A stretch of DNA of 64,000 nucleotides from Streptomyces lienomycini (GTDB lineage Bacteria; Actinomycetota; Actinomycetes; Streptomycetales; Streptomycetaceae). The notes under the pieces were generated by a model. That model had not been told where the DNA came from. It saw only the letters and a list, made by a program, of their open reading frames with translations, and searched no databases. The stretch lies in assembly GCF_027947595.1 (NCBI RefSeq), contig NZ_CP116257.1, positions 2,480,001 through 2,544,000 of the forward strand, written 5' to 3'. Shown piece after piece: positions 9,253 through 16,847 of this stretch. The translations under genes and the position numbers were made by a program. Within the stretch, counting starts at the first letter, position 1; each line of letters opens with the position of its first letter.

Positions 9253-10524
9253 ATGGCGGCCCCGGACCGCGACGGCGAGCTTCGGCGCACCTTCCCCGCG
9301 CTCCCGCCCCGGGCGGCCGCGGAGGAGGGCCTCGCCGGGACGTGGTGGGGGAACGCGTGGGTGAGGGCGCTGGAGGAGGGCGCTCTGGACGCCGCGCGAC
9401 TGGAGCGCGGACGGGGGTACGCCGAACGGGGACACGTCGACGCGATCACCGTGACGCCCGGCCTGGTCCTCGCCTACGTGCAGGGCAGCCGCGCCCGGCC
9501 GTACCGTGTGCAGGTGCGGCTGCGGACGCTGGGCGACGCCGACTGGGAGCGGTTCCTGGACGCCGCCGTCGAACGGCCGGGGCACATCGCCGCCCTCCTC
9601 GACAGGGAGCTTCCCCATTCCCTGGCCGACCTGGCCGACCGCGGCGTCCCGCTGCTCCCCGGCCCCGGCGACCTCACCCCGCAGTGCAGCTGCCCCGACT
9701 CCGGGCACCCCTGCAAGCACGCCGCGGCCGTGTGCTACCAGACGGCACGTCTGCTGGACGCCGACCCCTTCGTGCTGCTCCTGCTGCGCGGCCGGGGCGA
9801 ACGCGAGCTGCTCGACGCCCTCTCCCGGCTCAACGCGGCCCGCGCGGCTCGTGCGGCCCAGGACCGCGGACCCGCCCCCCTGCCCGGCGTCCGGGCGACC
9901 GAGGCCCTCACCCGGGGCGCCCTCCCGCCCCTCCCGGCGCCGCAGGCGGCCCTCCCGCACCCCGAGCAGCCGCCCGCCTACCCGGCCGCGCCGGGCGGCC
10001 CCGACCCCTTCGCGCTGGACCAACTGGCCACCGACGCCGCCGCCCGTGCCCACGCCCTGCTCACCACGGGACGTGACCCGGTCGGCCGTCTGACGCTGTG
10101 GCAGGACGCCGTCCGCCTCGCCGCGGCACGCCCCGGCTCCGGTCTCACCGCGGGCACCCGCGCGCTCTACGCGTCCCTGGCCTCCGCCGCCGGCCGCGAC
10201 GCGGCCGAGCTGGCCCGCGCCGTGGCCGCCTGGCGCCAGGGCGGACCGGAGGGCCTCGACGTACTGGAGGAGCCCTGGGACCCGCCAGCCGGCCGCTTCG
10301 ACCGTGCCCGCCCGCTGCTGCTCGCCGCCGACCTCCCCGCCTTCCGCCCCTGGCGCAACCATCTCACCCACCCCCACGGCCACGTCCAGCTCAGACTCGG
10401 CCGGGCAGGCCTGTGGTACGCGTACGAATCGGAGCCGGGCCGCGAGGACTGGTGGCCGCGCGGCACTCCCGACCTCGACCCGGTAGGCGCCCTCACCGGC
10501 CTGGGCACGCGGGACGACCTCTGA
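9253..10524 (+). CDS. SWIM zinc-finger protein
   Basis: A 423-residue protein starting MAAPDRDGELRR at ATG 9253; an upstream GTG at 9109 is possible. It carries the SWIM zinc finger CSCPDSGHPCKHAAAVCY at about residues 147-164 (CxC...CxH ligands), preceded by the conserved segment FPALPPRAAAEEGLAGTWW. SWIM proteins are commonly encoded next to bacterial SNF2 helicases and are thought to act with them on DNA. Here the two genes are contiguous, with only the N-terminal linker segment between. It should be soluble and intracellular. Confidence 0.8.
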   Translation: MAAPDRDGELRRTFPALPPRAAAEEGLAGTWWGNAWVRALEEGALDAARLERGRGYAERGHVDAITVTPGLVLAYVQGSRARPYRVQVRLRTLGDADWERFLDAAVERPGHIAALLDRELPHSLADLADRGVPLLPGPGDLTPQCSCPDSGHPCKHAAAVCYQTARLLDADPFVLLLLRGRGERELLDALSRLNAARAARAAQDRGPAPLPGVRATEALTRGALPPLPAPQAALPHPEQPPAYPAAPGGPDPFALDQLATDAAARAHALLTTGRDPVGRLTLWQDAVRLAAARPGSGLTAGTRALYASLASAAGRDAAELARAVAAWRQGGPEGLDVLEEPWDPPAGRFDRARPLLLAADLPAFRPWRNHLTHPHGHVQLRLGRAGLWYAYESEPGREDWWPRGTPDLDPVGALTGLGTRDDL

Positions 10525-10571
10525 CCGACGGGTGCGGCCGACGACCGTGAGCCACGCACCGAGGCCCAGGC

Positions 10572-10587
10572 GCGGGCAGGGGCCCGC
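10572..10587. terminator. Short GC stem-loop between convergent genes
   Basis: GCGGGC-AGGG-GCCCGC lies between the SWIM gene (rightward) and the thioesterase (leftward). It could terminate either transcript. There is no T-run, as is usual in this genus, and the 6-bp stem is weak. Confidence 0.3.
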
Positions 10588-10617
10588 CACGGGGATGGGG
10601 CCGGGCCCCCGCGCGCT

Positions 10618-11097
10618 TCAGCCCACGGCTGAGATCGAGCGGCCCGCCCAGTCGGGAGCCGGTTCGGTCAGCTCCGTGAAGCGGCGCCGGACCGCTTCCG
10701 GGAACTCGGCGGCCCGGCCCGCCTGCTGGTCGACGTGGACGGCGAGCAGTTCGGTCGTCGCCACCGGGGCGGCGTCGGGCGTCGGCCCGGACTCCGGTTC
10801 GGACACCACGTACATCTCGTGCACGAAGCGCGCTTTGCGCGGCGCCGCTCCCAACACGCGCGTACGGACGGCCAGATGGGCGTCCTGGGGAACGTCGCGC
10901 AGATAGCGGATGTGCGACTCGACCGTGTAGAGGGAGCAGCCCGTGGACGCGCGGTAGCCGGAGTCCAGGCCCGCCTCGATCATCAGCGCGTCCGTGGCGT
11001 GACCGAAGACGAGGACGTAGAAGGCCTCGCTCATATGGCCGTTGTAGTCGATCCACTCCGGGCGGACCGTGCTGTGGAACAGGGGGAGGGGCGTCAT
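10618..11097 (-). CDS. Hotdog-fold thioesterase (betainyl-CoA thioesterase of carnitine catabolism)
   Basis: A 159-residue acyl-CoA thioesterase of the 4-hydroxybenzoyl-CoA type, with the family segment RPEWIDYNGHMSEAFY holding the likely catalytic Asp/His region. In carnitine degradation the betainyl-CoA made by the BKACE enzyme is hydrolysed to glycine betaine and CoA. In many proteobacteria this domain is fused to the C-terminus of carnitine dehydrogenase; here it is a separate gene whose ATG overlaps the dehydrogenase stop. That neighbourhood is the basis for the substrate assignment. Confidence 0.78.
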   Translation of the reverse strand: MTPLPLFHSTVRPEWIDYNGHMSEAFYVLVFGHATDALMIEAGLDSGYRASTGCSLYTVESHIRYLRDVPQDAHLAVRTRVLGAAPRKARFVHEMYVVSEPESGPTPDAAPVATTELLAVHVDQQAGRAAEFPEAVRRRFTELTEPAPDWAGRSISAVG

Positions 11098-12065
11098 CGG
11101 GTGCCCTCCTCGCGGTCCAGGCGGCCGGTGGCGCGCAGCACGTCGATGACGCCCCGGTCGCGTTCGGCCACCAGGTCCGCGATGGAGCGGCCGTCCGCGG
11201 CCTCCTCGCAGCCGGCCACCACGGCGTCGTACAACTCCTTGTCCAGCTCGGGCGCTTCGAGTCGGGTCCACGGCGACTTGAGGGACGGGCCGAAGTGGTC
11301 CAGCATGTGTGCCATGCCGCCCTCGCCGCCCGCGAGCGCGAACGTCAGCATCGGCCCCATCACCGCCCAGCGCAGCCCGGGCCCCTCGGTGATCGACAGG
11401 TCGATGTCCCGGACCGTCGCCTCGCCGTTCGCGACCATGTGCAACGCCTCGCGCCACAGGGCCTCCTGGAGGCGGTTCGCGATGAAGCCCGGTATCTCGT
11501 CGTCCATCGTGATGACGGACTTGCCCGCGACCTCGTAGAAGCGGGAGGCCCAGGCGACCGCCGCCGCGTCGGTGCGCTCACCGCCGACGACCTCGACGAG
11601 CGGGATGAGGTAGGGCGGGTTGAACGGGTGGCCGACGACCAGACGCGACGGGTCGGCGGCCGCCGTCTGCATGTCGGTCATCGGATAGCCGGAGGTGGAG
11701 GAGGCGATGACGACGCCGGGTGGTGTCGCCGCGTCCAAACGGGCCAGGAGATCGCGCTTGAGGTCGAGCTTCTCGGGTGCGCTCTCCTGAACGAACTCCG
11801 CTTCTGCCACGGCCAGTTCGAGGGTGGCGGCCACGGTCAGCCGGTCGGCCGAGGCGCCCTCGGCGAGACCGAGCGAGGTGAGCGCCGGCCAGGCCGCGTC
11901 GACCAGGCGGCGCAGCTTGTGTTCGGCGTCGGGCGCGGGGTCCCAGGCGGTCACGTCGTAGCCGCGGGCCAGGAAGTGGGCGACCCAGCCGCCACCGATG
12001 ACTCCGGCGCCGACGCAGGCGACGCGGCGGACGTTCTCGGGCGGGGTCGTCTCGGGTGTGTTCAT
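11094..12065 (-). CDS. L-carnitine dehydrogenase (3-hydroxyacyl-CoA dehydrogenase family)
   Basis: A 323-residue NAD-dependent dehydrogenase that would oxidise L-carnitine to 3-dehydrocarnitine. The Rossmann motif VGAGVIGGGW lies near residues 17-26, followed by family segments SSTSGYPMTDM, GHPFNPPYLIPLVE and IPGFIANRLQEALWRE. Length and sequence fit the unfused carnitine dehydrogenases (LcdH) better than 3-hydroxybutyryl-CoA dehydrogenases. It lies 29 bp downstream of the BKACE gene and overlaps the thioesterase, so the three enzymes form one leftward operon catalysing consecutive steps. Confidence 0.82.
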   Translation of the reverse strand: MNTPETTPPENVRRVACVGAGVIGGGWVAHFLARGYDVTAWDPAPDAEHKLRRLVDAAWPALTSLGLAEGASADRLTVAATLELAVAEAEFVQESAPEKLDLKRDLLARLDAATPPGVVIASSTSGYPMTDMQTAAADPSRLVVGHPFNPPYLIPLVEVVGGERTDAAAVAWASRFYEVAGKSVITMDDEIPGFIANRLQEALWREALHMVANGEATVRDIDLSITEGPGLRWAVMGPMLTFALAGGEGGMAHMLDHFGPSLKSPWTRLEAPELDKELYDAVVAGCEEAADGRSIADLVAERDRGVIDVLRATGRLDREEGTR

Positions 12066-12094
12066 GAGAGGGGCTCCTTCGTCGTCGCGGCGGG

Positions 12095-12988
12095 TTACTT
12101 GCGCGGCTTGAGGCCGAGGGTGGCGCGGGCCTCGTCCGGTGTCGCGACGCGGGCGCCGATCGACTCGGTGAGGGTCACCGCCCGCTCGACGAGCTGGGCG
12201 TTGGTCGCCTTGTTGCCCTTGCCGAGGTACAGGTTGTCCTCCAGGCCCACGCGGACGTGCCCGCCGAGCAGGATCGACTGCGCGACCCACGGCATCTGCA
12301 TCCGGCCGAGCGCGAAGCTCGCCCAACGCGCCCCTTCCGGCAGCATGTTCACCATCGACTGAAGTACTCCGGGGTCCGCGGGCGCCCCCCACGGCACACC
12401 CATGCACAGCTGGAAGACGGTCGGGTCGTCGAGCAGCCCCTCCGCGAGCAACTGCTTGGCGAACCACAGCTGACCCGTGTCGAAGATCTCCAACTCGGGC
12501 CGCACCCCCAGCTCCTGGATGCGCCGGGCGCCCGCGCGTAGCATGTCGGGCGTCGAGACGTACAGGTTCGAGCCGTCGCCGAAGTTGAGCGAGCCGCAGT
12601 CCAGCGTGCAGATGTCCGGAAGCAGGTCCTCGACGTGGGGGAGGCGGTCCAGCCCGCTGACGAGGTCGGTGCCGGGGAGGTGGGTGAGCGGGTCGTCCGG
12701 GTCGATGACCAGATCGCCACCCATGCCGGCGGTGAGGTTGATGACGACGTCGGTACCGGTCTCCTTGACGCGTTCGACGACCTCCCGGTACAGCTTCGGG
12801 TCGCGGGACGGGTCGCCGGTCTCCGGGTCGCGCACGTGGATGTGGACGACGGCCGCTCCGGCCGCGGCCGCCTCCACGGCGTTCCGGGCTATCTGCTCCG
12901 GAGTGACGGGGACGTGGGGGCTCTTGCGAACGGTGTCACCGGCGCCTGTGAGCGCACAGGTGATGATGACGTTCTCGGTCATGGGCAT
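12095..12988 (-). CDS. BKACE family 3-keto-5-aminohexanoate-cleavage-like enzyme (dehydrocarnitine cleavage)
   Basis: A 297-residue DUF849/BKACE protein. These zinc enzymes condense a beta-keto acid with acetyl-CoA, giving acetoacetate and a new acyl-CoA. Visible features are the zinc-binding HIHVRD motif near residue 49 and the conserved acidic segment GLEDNLY near the C-terminus. The neighbouring carnitine dehydrogenase and thioesterase point to 3-dehydrocarnitine as substrate and betainyl-CoA as product. ATG 12988 is favoured over the internal ATG 12982 because GGGAGG lies 7 nt upstream. The upstream gap to the regulator contains a heptamer repeat array. Confidence 0.82.
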   Translation of the reverse strand: MPMTENVIITCALTGAGDTVRKSPHVPVTPEQIARNAVEAAAAGAAVVHIHVRDPETGDPSRDPKLYREVVERVKETGTDVVINLTAGMGGDLVIDPDDPLTHLPGTDLVSGLDRLPHVEDLLPDICTLDCGSLNFGDGSNLYVSTPDMLRAGARRIQELGVRPELEIFDTGQLWFAKQLLAEGLLDDPTVFQLCMGVPWGAPADPGVLQSMVNMLPEGARWASFALGRMQMPWVAQSILLGGHVRVGLEDNLYLGKGNKATNAQLVERAVTLTESIGARVATPDEARATLGLKPRK

Positions 12989-13063
12989 GTGGGGGCCTCC
13001 CGGGTTCTTGCCGCTCGGTGATGGTGGAGCGGGGCGCGGGGCATGGGTTGCCGAGCTTCCGCC

Positions 13064-13154
13064 GCTTCGGGCTACGAGCTATGAGCTACGGGCTGTGGAC
13101 TACGGATTACGGATTACGGATTACGGACTACGGACTACGGACTACGGACTACGG
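13064..13154. repeat. Heptanucleotide tandem array (13 units)
   Basis: Thirteen consecutive 7-bp units. The first (gcttcgg, gctacga, gctatga, gctacgg, gctgtgg) are degenerate; the last eight are near perfect: actacgg, three attacgg, then four actacgg. The array fills the space between the BKACE gene and the regulator and includes the regulator's own stop codon (TAG, 13149-13151, complement). It sits where a promoter for the carnitine operon would lie. Clean units at one end and decayed units at the other suggest slippage-driven growth. Confidence 0.9.
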
Positions 13155-14009
13155 GGTCAGGATCGTGTGGGTGACGTGGGTGGTCAGTGCCGCGTGCATG
13201 GCGTCCGCGGCACGGGCGGCCGACGGCCCGCTCACCGACAGGACGTGTGTCGCCAGGCCGTCGATCAGCGCGGTCAGCGTCAGCGCCGCCGCCTGCGGGT
13301 CGACCCCGGCGCGGAACACACCCTGTCCGACACCTCGGCGTACGACGTCGGCGACGGTCTCCCGCCACTGCCGGTAGTACTCCGAGTGCAGCCGGCCCAC
13401 CGCCGTGGAGCGCGCGGCCTCGGCCCACAGGTCGAGCCACACCGCCCACTGGCGGCGCTGCTGCTCGGTGCGCGGCGTCTGCAGCGCGAGGAGCTGGCGC
13501 AGTTCCGCCGCCGCGTCGTCCGCCCCGGCGAGACGGGCGGCGCGGTGCGAGGTGTCCTCGTCCATGCACCAGCGCACGGCGGCCTCCAGGAGTTCGGCGC
13601 GGCCCGGGAAGTGGTAGTGGATCGCGGCGCTGCTGGTGGCGCAGGCACGGGCGATGTCGGCGACCCGCACCGCGTGGAAGCCGTGCTCCGCGATCAGCCG
13701 GACCGTCTCGCGGACGATCTGCAACGGTCGTCCGCCCTCGATGCCGACGGTCGGCGCCGGGTCCTCCTCGCGAGGCCGGGTGCCGAGCAGCCAGCCCGCG
13801 TCGACCCGGCCCTCGTCGGCGATCCGTGCCAGCTCCGCGACCGTGAAGCGGCGGGTGCCACTGAGCGAACGCGAGAGCTTCGACGGATCCAGGACGACAC
13901 GGCGCGCGAACTCGCGCTGGCTGACGCCCGCCGCCGCGATGACCTCGCGGACGCGGGCGGCGGTGTCGGCGGCCGGTGCGCCGCCGTCGAGGACATCGTC
14001 GGTTTCCAC
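13149..14009 (-). CDS. Regulator with N-terminal XRE and C-terminal TetR DNA-binding domains
   Basis: A 286-residue transcription factor with two helix-turn-helix units. An XRE/Cro-type domain spans about residues 18-78 (VSQREFARRVVLDPSKLSRS). A TetR-type domain at about 96-145 (VADIARACATSSAAIHYHF) is followed by an all-helical ligand domain. It sits upstream of, and reads toward, the carnitine operon, so it probably controls it. The GTG start at 14009 is supported by a promoter whose -10 ends 8 nt away, implying a leaderless message. The stop codon lies inside the heptamer array, so repeat changes there would not alter the protein unless they reach the stop. Confidence 0.82.
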   Translation of the reverse strand: METDDVLDGGAPAADTAARVREVIAAAGVSQREFARRVVLDPSKLSRSLSGTRRFTVAELARIADEGRVDAGWLLGTRPREEDPAPTVGIEGGRPLQIVRETVRLIAEHGFHAVRVADIARACATSSAAIHYHFPGRAELLEAAVRWCMDEDTSHRAARLAGADDAAAELRQLLALQTPRTEQQRRQWAVWLDLWAEAARSTAVGRLHSEYYRQWRETVADVVRRGVGQGVFRAGVDPQAAALTLTALIDGLATHVLSVSGPSAARAADAMHAALTTHVTHTILTP

Positions 14010-14017
14010 GGGACCCG

Positions 14018-14046
14018 ACCCTAGGGGTGTGTTGCGGAAAACTCAA
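14018..14046 (-). promoter_or_regulatory. Promoter of the XRE-TetR regulator (leaderless)
   Basis: Read on the minus strand: TTGAGT (complement of 14041-14046), a 17-bp spacer, and TAGGGT (complement of 14018-14023). Transcription would start about 7 nt on, at or next to the GTG start codon at 14009. No ribosome-binding site is visible, which agrees with leaderless translation. Confidence 0.5.
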
Positions 14047-14131
14047 CATCCCCGAGTGGGGAAGTGAGAAGTCACGGGTTGACACTGCTGGTGCAAGGTA
14101 CCGGTACGAGCCTTGCGTAAGTTGTTGAGAA

Positions 14132-14153
14132 CCTGACTGGCGTGCCAGTCAGG
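14132..14153. promoter_or_regulatory. Perfect palindrome between phosphatase and XRE-TetR genes
   Basis: CCTGACTGGC-GT-GCCAGTCAGG, 10-bp arms. It is 24 nt beyond the phosphatase stop and about 120 bp before the regulator start. It could be a terminator for the leftward phosphatase transcript, or an operator for the regulator. Position favours termination; perfect symmetry with a 2-bp centre favours protein binding. Confidence 0.45.
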
Positions 14154-14176
14154 AGCGTGCACTCGCCCGTGGACTG

Positions 14177-15310
14177 TCATCCGGGCGACCGGCGCACGGC
14201 GAGTACGGCCAAGTCGTCCTGCTGCACGCCCTCGGTGAAGGCGTGGACGTCGTCGACGAGTGCGTGGGTGAGCCGGCCCGCGGTGATGTCGGCGTGGCCG
14301 GCGAGGCGAGTCTCCAGCGGATAGAAGGCGCCCGCGGGGGAGCGGGCCTCGGTGAGGCCGTCGGTGCACAGCAGCAGCGTCGCCCCGGCGGGAAAGGGGA
14401 ACCAGGACACCGTGCGCGGCTCGTCGACGAGGTCGGCCAGGCCGAGCGGCGCATGCTCCGTCCCTCCGGTGACGGGGGTGACGGTCCCGTCGTGCAGCAC
14501 GTAGGGCGGGATGTGGCCGCACATGACGAGCTGGGTCTCGGTGCCGGTGCCCACCCCCAGGACGACGGCGGTGACGAACCGTTCCGGCTCGCCGCGCTGT
14601 TCCGCGTACCCGTTGTGGCGGACCACCGCCGCCTCGAGGGAGTCCACGAGCGCGGTCACCGTCGGTTCGCGGTGAGCGGCCTCGCGGAACGCACCGACCA
14701 CGTCGATCGCCATGCCGATGGCGGCGAGCCCCTTGCCCTGGACGTCGCCGATCAGCACCCGGGTGCCCCAGGGCGTGGCCGCCACGTCGTAGATGTCGCC
14801 CCCGACGAGTTTGTCCTGCTGCACCGGCTCGTACACGCCGTCCACGAGTACGTCGTCGGTGAGCAGCGGAAGCGGACGCAGGATCTGCCGCTGCATCGCG
14901 GCAGCGGTCGACCGCAGACGTACCAGAGCCCCCTCGCGAGTGGTGCGCAGCCAGGACCCGTAGACGGCCAGCGCGCCGAAGCCGAGGGCGAACAGGGCCA
15001 GGACCACCCGGTCGCCGAGCCGCTCCGCGGACAGCGCCACCGGCACGATGACGAGGACGCTCACCCAGGAGGAGACCAGCGCCGTCTGCCGCGGGGTGCA
15101 CAGCGCGGCGGCGAACGCGGGGAGGAACACCAGCAGTCCCAGCAGCAGCACGGCCGTCCCGGTCGCCGCGCCCACGACGAGGGTCACCACCGTCGCCGCG
15201 ACCGTCACCAGGACGACGGCACGCGTCGGGGGTGTGCGGATCGTGGCGCCGTCGTCGCGTTCCGCACCGCCCTCCGCGGGAACCGGCGCCGCACGCGACG
15301 AACCGAACAT
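14177..15310 (-). CDS. Membrane SpoIIE/PP2C-type serine phosphatase
   Basis: A 377-residue protein with about four hydrophobic helices (residues about 30-130) and a cytoplasmic PP2C-like SpoIIE domain. Metal-binding segments GGDIYD and IGDVQGKG are intact, as are CTDGLTEAR and QQDDLAVLAVR. Streptomyces have many such phosphatases, which dephosphorylate anti-anti-sigma factors; no sigma, anti-sigma or sensor gene adjoins this one, so its partner is unknown. ATG 15310 is chosen because GGAGG lies 8 nt upstream. Confidence 0.85.
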   Translation of the reverse strand: MFGSSRAAPVPAEGGAERDDGATIRTPPTRAVVLVTVAATVVTLVVGAATGTAVLLLGLLVFLPAFAAALCTPRQTALVSSWVSVLVIVPVALSAERLGDRVVLALFALGFGALAVYGSWLRTTREGALVRLRSTAAAMQRQILRPLPLLTDDVLVDGVYEPVQQDKLVGGDIYDVAATPWGTRVLIGDVQGKGLAAIGMAIDVVGAFREAAHREPTVTALVDSLEAAVVRHNGYAEQRGEPERFVTAVVLGVGTGTETQLVMCGHIPPYVLHDGTVTPVTGGTEHAPLGLADLVDEPRTVSWFPFPAGATLLLCTDGLTEARSPAGAFYPLETRLAGHADITAGRLTHALVDDVHAFTEGVQQDDLAVLAVRRSPG

Positions 15311-15596
15311 GCGAGCATCCTCCAGTGGCGGGGTGATCGGACGGTGCGAATGCCACATGCCGCGACAGACGGGCGGCCTCGATCATCCAATCTGCTTGAC
15401 ATACCGAACGCGGGGAGGCTTGCCGCACCTGGACCGGAGTGCCTCCGCCCGGGTGACCCCGCTCGGTGAAGCCTCGCCGCAGATGCGAGGCGGACGTCGT
15501 ATGTCACTCCGCATGAGCCGGGCCTTGATTTCCTGACATGGCATGTGCGTTCGCGCGGACTGTCATGACGCCGATACGGCAGCCGGCCCCTGACCG

Positions 15597-15650
15597 AGAC
15601 CGAAGAGGGAACCCGGCGGGAGTCCGGGACTGCCCCGCAGCGGTGAGCGG
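15597..15650 (+). ncRNA. Truncated cobalamin riboswitch core
   Basis: The stretch holds the conserved cobalamin-riboswitch landmarks in order: GAAGAGGGAAC at 15602-15612, a hairpin pair CCCGG...CCGGG, then ACTGCCCCGCAGCGGTGAG to 15647. It closely resembles the cores upstream of Streptomyces B12-regulated genes. It stops at the junction with a transposase remnant (15648-15722): the downstream regulatory hairpin is missing and no rightward gene follows. I see no good match for the 5' receptor arm. It is probably a non-functional relic left by insertion or deletion. Confidence 0.6.
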
Positions 15651-15722
15651 TCCCGGTTTCGGCAGCAACGGCTCGACCGGCGACCACAGTTCGTCCGACA
15701 TGATCCACGGCCGCGGGCGGGT
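15648..15722 (-). pseudogene. IS5-family transposase N-terminal remnant
   Basis: On the minus strand, PRPWIMSDELWSPVEPLLPK matches the N-terminus of IS5-family transposases common in Streptomyces. The similarity ends after about 25 codons, where the complementary strand becomes the riboswitch core. No catalytic domain or terminal repeats remain. The rest of 15311-15738 shows no convincing gene. Confidence 0.6.
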
Positions 15723-15738
15723 GTGGGCCCCGAAGCGC

Positions 15739-16803
15739 TCAGGCGGGGACGGTTTTGGCGAGGTGGACCACACCGGCGTCCGCTTCCACGCGAAGCGGAG
15801 CGTACCCCTGACTCTCGTAGAGGGCGAGGTTCCGGCTGCTGGCGGCGCCGGTGGACAGGACGATACGACGGCAGCCCTCCCCGGCGGACTCGGCCATGCG
15901 GAGCAGCCATCGGCCCAGACCGAGTCCGCGCAGGTCGGGGACGACGGCGAGCCGCCCCACGTGCAGCTCGGCTCCGCTGCGACGCGTCCGTACCATCCCG
16001 AGAAGCCGCCCGTCCCGCCACAGGCCCGTCGCCTGCCAGTCGGCCAGCCATGCGCGCACCTGGTGGGGCGACTCGTGCAGGGCCGGTATCGCCAGGGTGC
16101 TGTTGGCGACCGCCTCCTCGGCCCAACAGCAGCGCTGCAGCACCGTAACCTCCGGCGCGTCGTCCGGGGCGAGGCGCCGTGCGTACGAGCCCGCGACGGG
16201 TCCTGCCACCGCGCTCACGCGTCCGCGCTCGCGAAGCGGGGTCAGGGCCTGAGCGACCCGCACCAGTTCCGCGAGCAGCCCCTCGGCGGCGTCACCGAGG
16301 GGCGCCCCGGGTTGGAAGCGGTCCTCTCGCATCGCGTCCGCGATCCGGATCGCGACGGTGGAGCCCAGGGGGACGAGGCGAAGAGCGGTCATCACCTGCT
16401 TGGCGTGCTGGACCGCCCGGGTGCCCGCCGAGGTGTTGCCGTAGCTGACGAACCCGACCGGCTTCCAGGCCCACTCGGGGCCAAGGTAGTCGAGCGCGTT
16501 CTTCAGGGTCGCGGGCATCCCGTAGTTGTACTCCGGCGTCACGACGACGAAGCCGTCGGCCTCATCGACGATCGCGCTCCACCGGCGGGTGTGTTCGTGG
16601 TGGTAGACGCCGGTCGAGGGGTGCTCCTCCTCGTCCAGGAAGGGCAGTTGCAGATCACCGAGCGCCAGGGGCGCCAGGGTCGCATCCAGGGTGAGGGCGC
16701 TCGGTGCGAGCGTCCCGGTCAGCCAGTTGCCGACTGCCGGGCCGAGCGCGCCGGGACGCGTACTGCAGATCAGTACGAGAACGCGCGTTCTTTTCGTTGA
16801 CAT
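15739..16803 (-). CDS. NADPH-dependent FMN reductase fused to GNAT acetyltransferase
   Basis: A 354-residue two-domain protein. Residues 1 to about 190 form a flavodoxin-like FMN reductase (VLVLICSTRPG, then VVTPEYNYGMPATLKNALDY). Residues about 200-354 form a GNAT N-acetyltransferase with the acetyl-CoA loop LRGLGLGRWLLRMAE and a Phe/Tyr-less C-terminal strand ALYESQGYAPL. FMN reductases are usually about 190 residues alone, so this is a fusion. ATG 16803 is needed because no other start precedes the conserved domain. It is divergent from a MarR gene with a 30-bp gap; a drug- or quinone-detoxifying role is plausible but not shown. Confidence 0.8.
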   Translation of the reverse strand: MSTKRTRVLVLICSTRPGALGPAVGNWLTGTLAPSALTLDATLAPLALGDLQLPFLDEEEHPSTGVYHHEHTRRWSAIVDEADGFVVVTPEYNYGMPATLKNALDYLGPEWAWKPVGFVSYGNTSAGTRAVQHAKQVMTALRLVPLGSTVAIRIADAMREDRFQPGAPLGDAAEGLLAELVRVAQALTPLRERGRVSAVAGPVAGSYARRLAPDDAPEVTVLQRCCWAEEAVANSTLAIPALHESPHQVRAWLADWQATGLWRDGRLLGMVRTRRSGAELHVGRLAVVPDLRGLGLGRWLLRMAESAGEGCRRIVLSTGAASSRNLALYESQGYAPLRVEADAGVVHLAKTVPA

Positions 16804-16847
16804 GGAAATGAAGCTAGCTGGTAAATTGATTACATGTCAACGAAAAG
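16790..16847. promoter_or_regulatory. Mirror-image divergent promoter and start codons with a 15-bp perfect inverted repeat
   Basis: Left arm CTTTTCGTTGACATG (16790-16804) and right arm CATGTCAACGAAAAG (16833-16847) are perfect complements around a 28-bp centre. Each arm holds the start codon of one gene, so both proteins begin MSTKR, and also the TTGACA -35 box of the opposite gene. Rightward: TTGACA 16797-16802, TAAATT 16822-16827, ATG 16834. Leftward: TTGACA (complement of 16835-16840), TAGCTT (complement of 16811-16816), ATG 16803. Both messages would be leaderless. A MarR dimer on the arms could block both genes. Confidence 0.7.

Noticed and set aside
9061..10076. Continuation of the 8043 reading frame through the SWIM gene to 10076
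   Set aside because: Third-position G/C bias and recognisable domain sequence belong to the SWIM frame there; the continuation is Pro/Arg-rich shadow sequence.
13064..13154. Heptamer array considered as a CRISPR
   Set aside because: Units are 7 bp with no spacers; no cas genes are present.
13078..14024. Plus-strand open frame through the heptamer array into the regulator gene
   Set aside because: A 7-bp repeat without stops keeps frames open trivially; the protein is periodic low complexity and antisense to the XRE-TetR gene.
15504..15647. Extending the transposase remnant leftward to 15504
   Set aside because: The extra residues are simply the reverse complement of the cobalamin riboswitch core, not transposase sequence.
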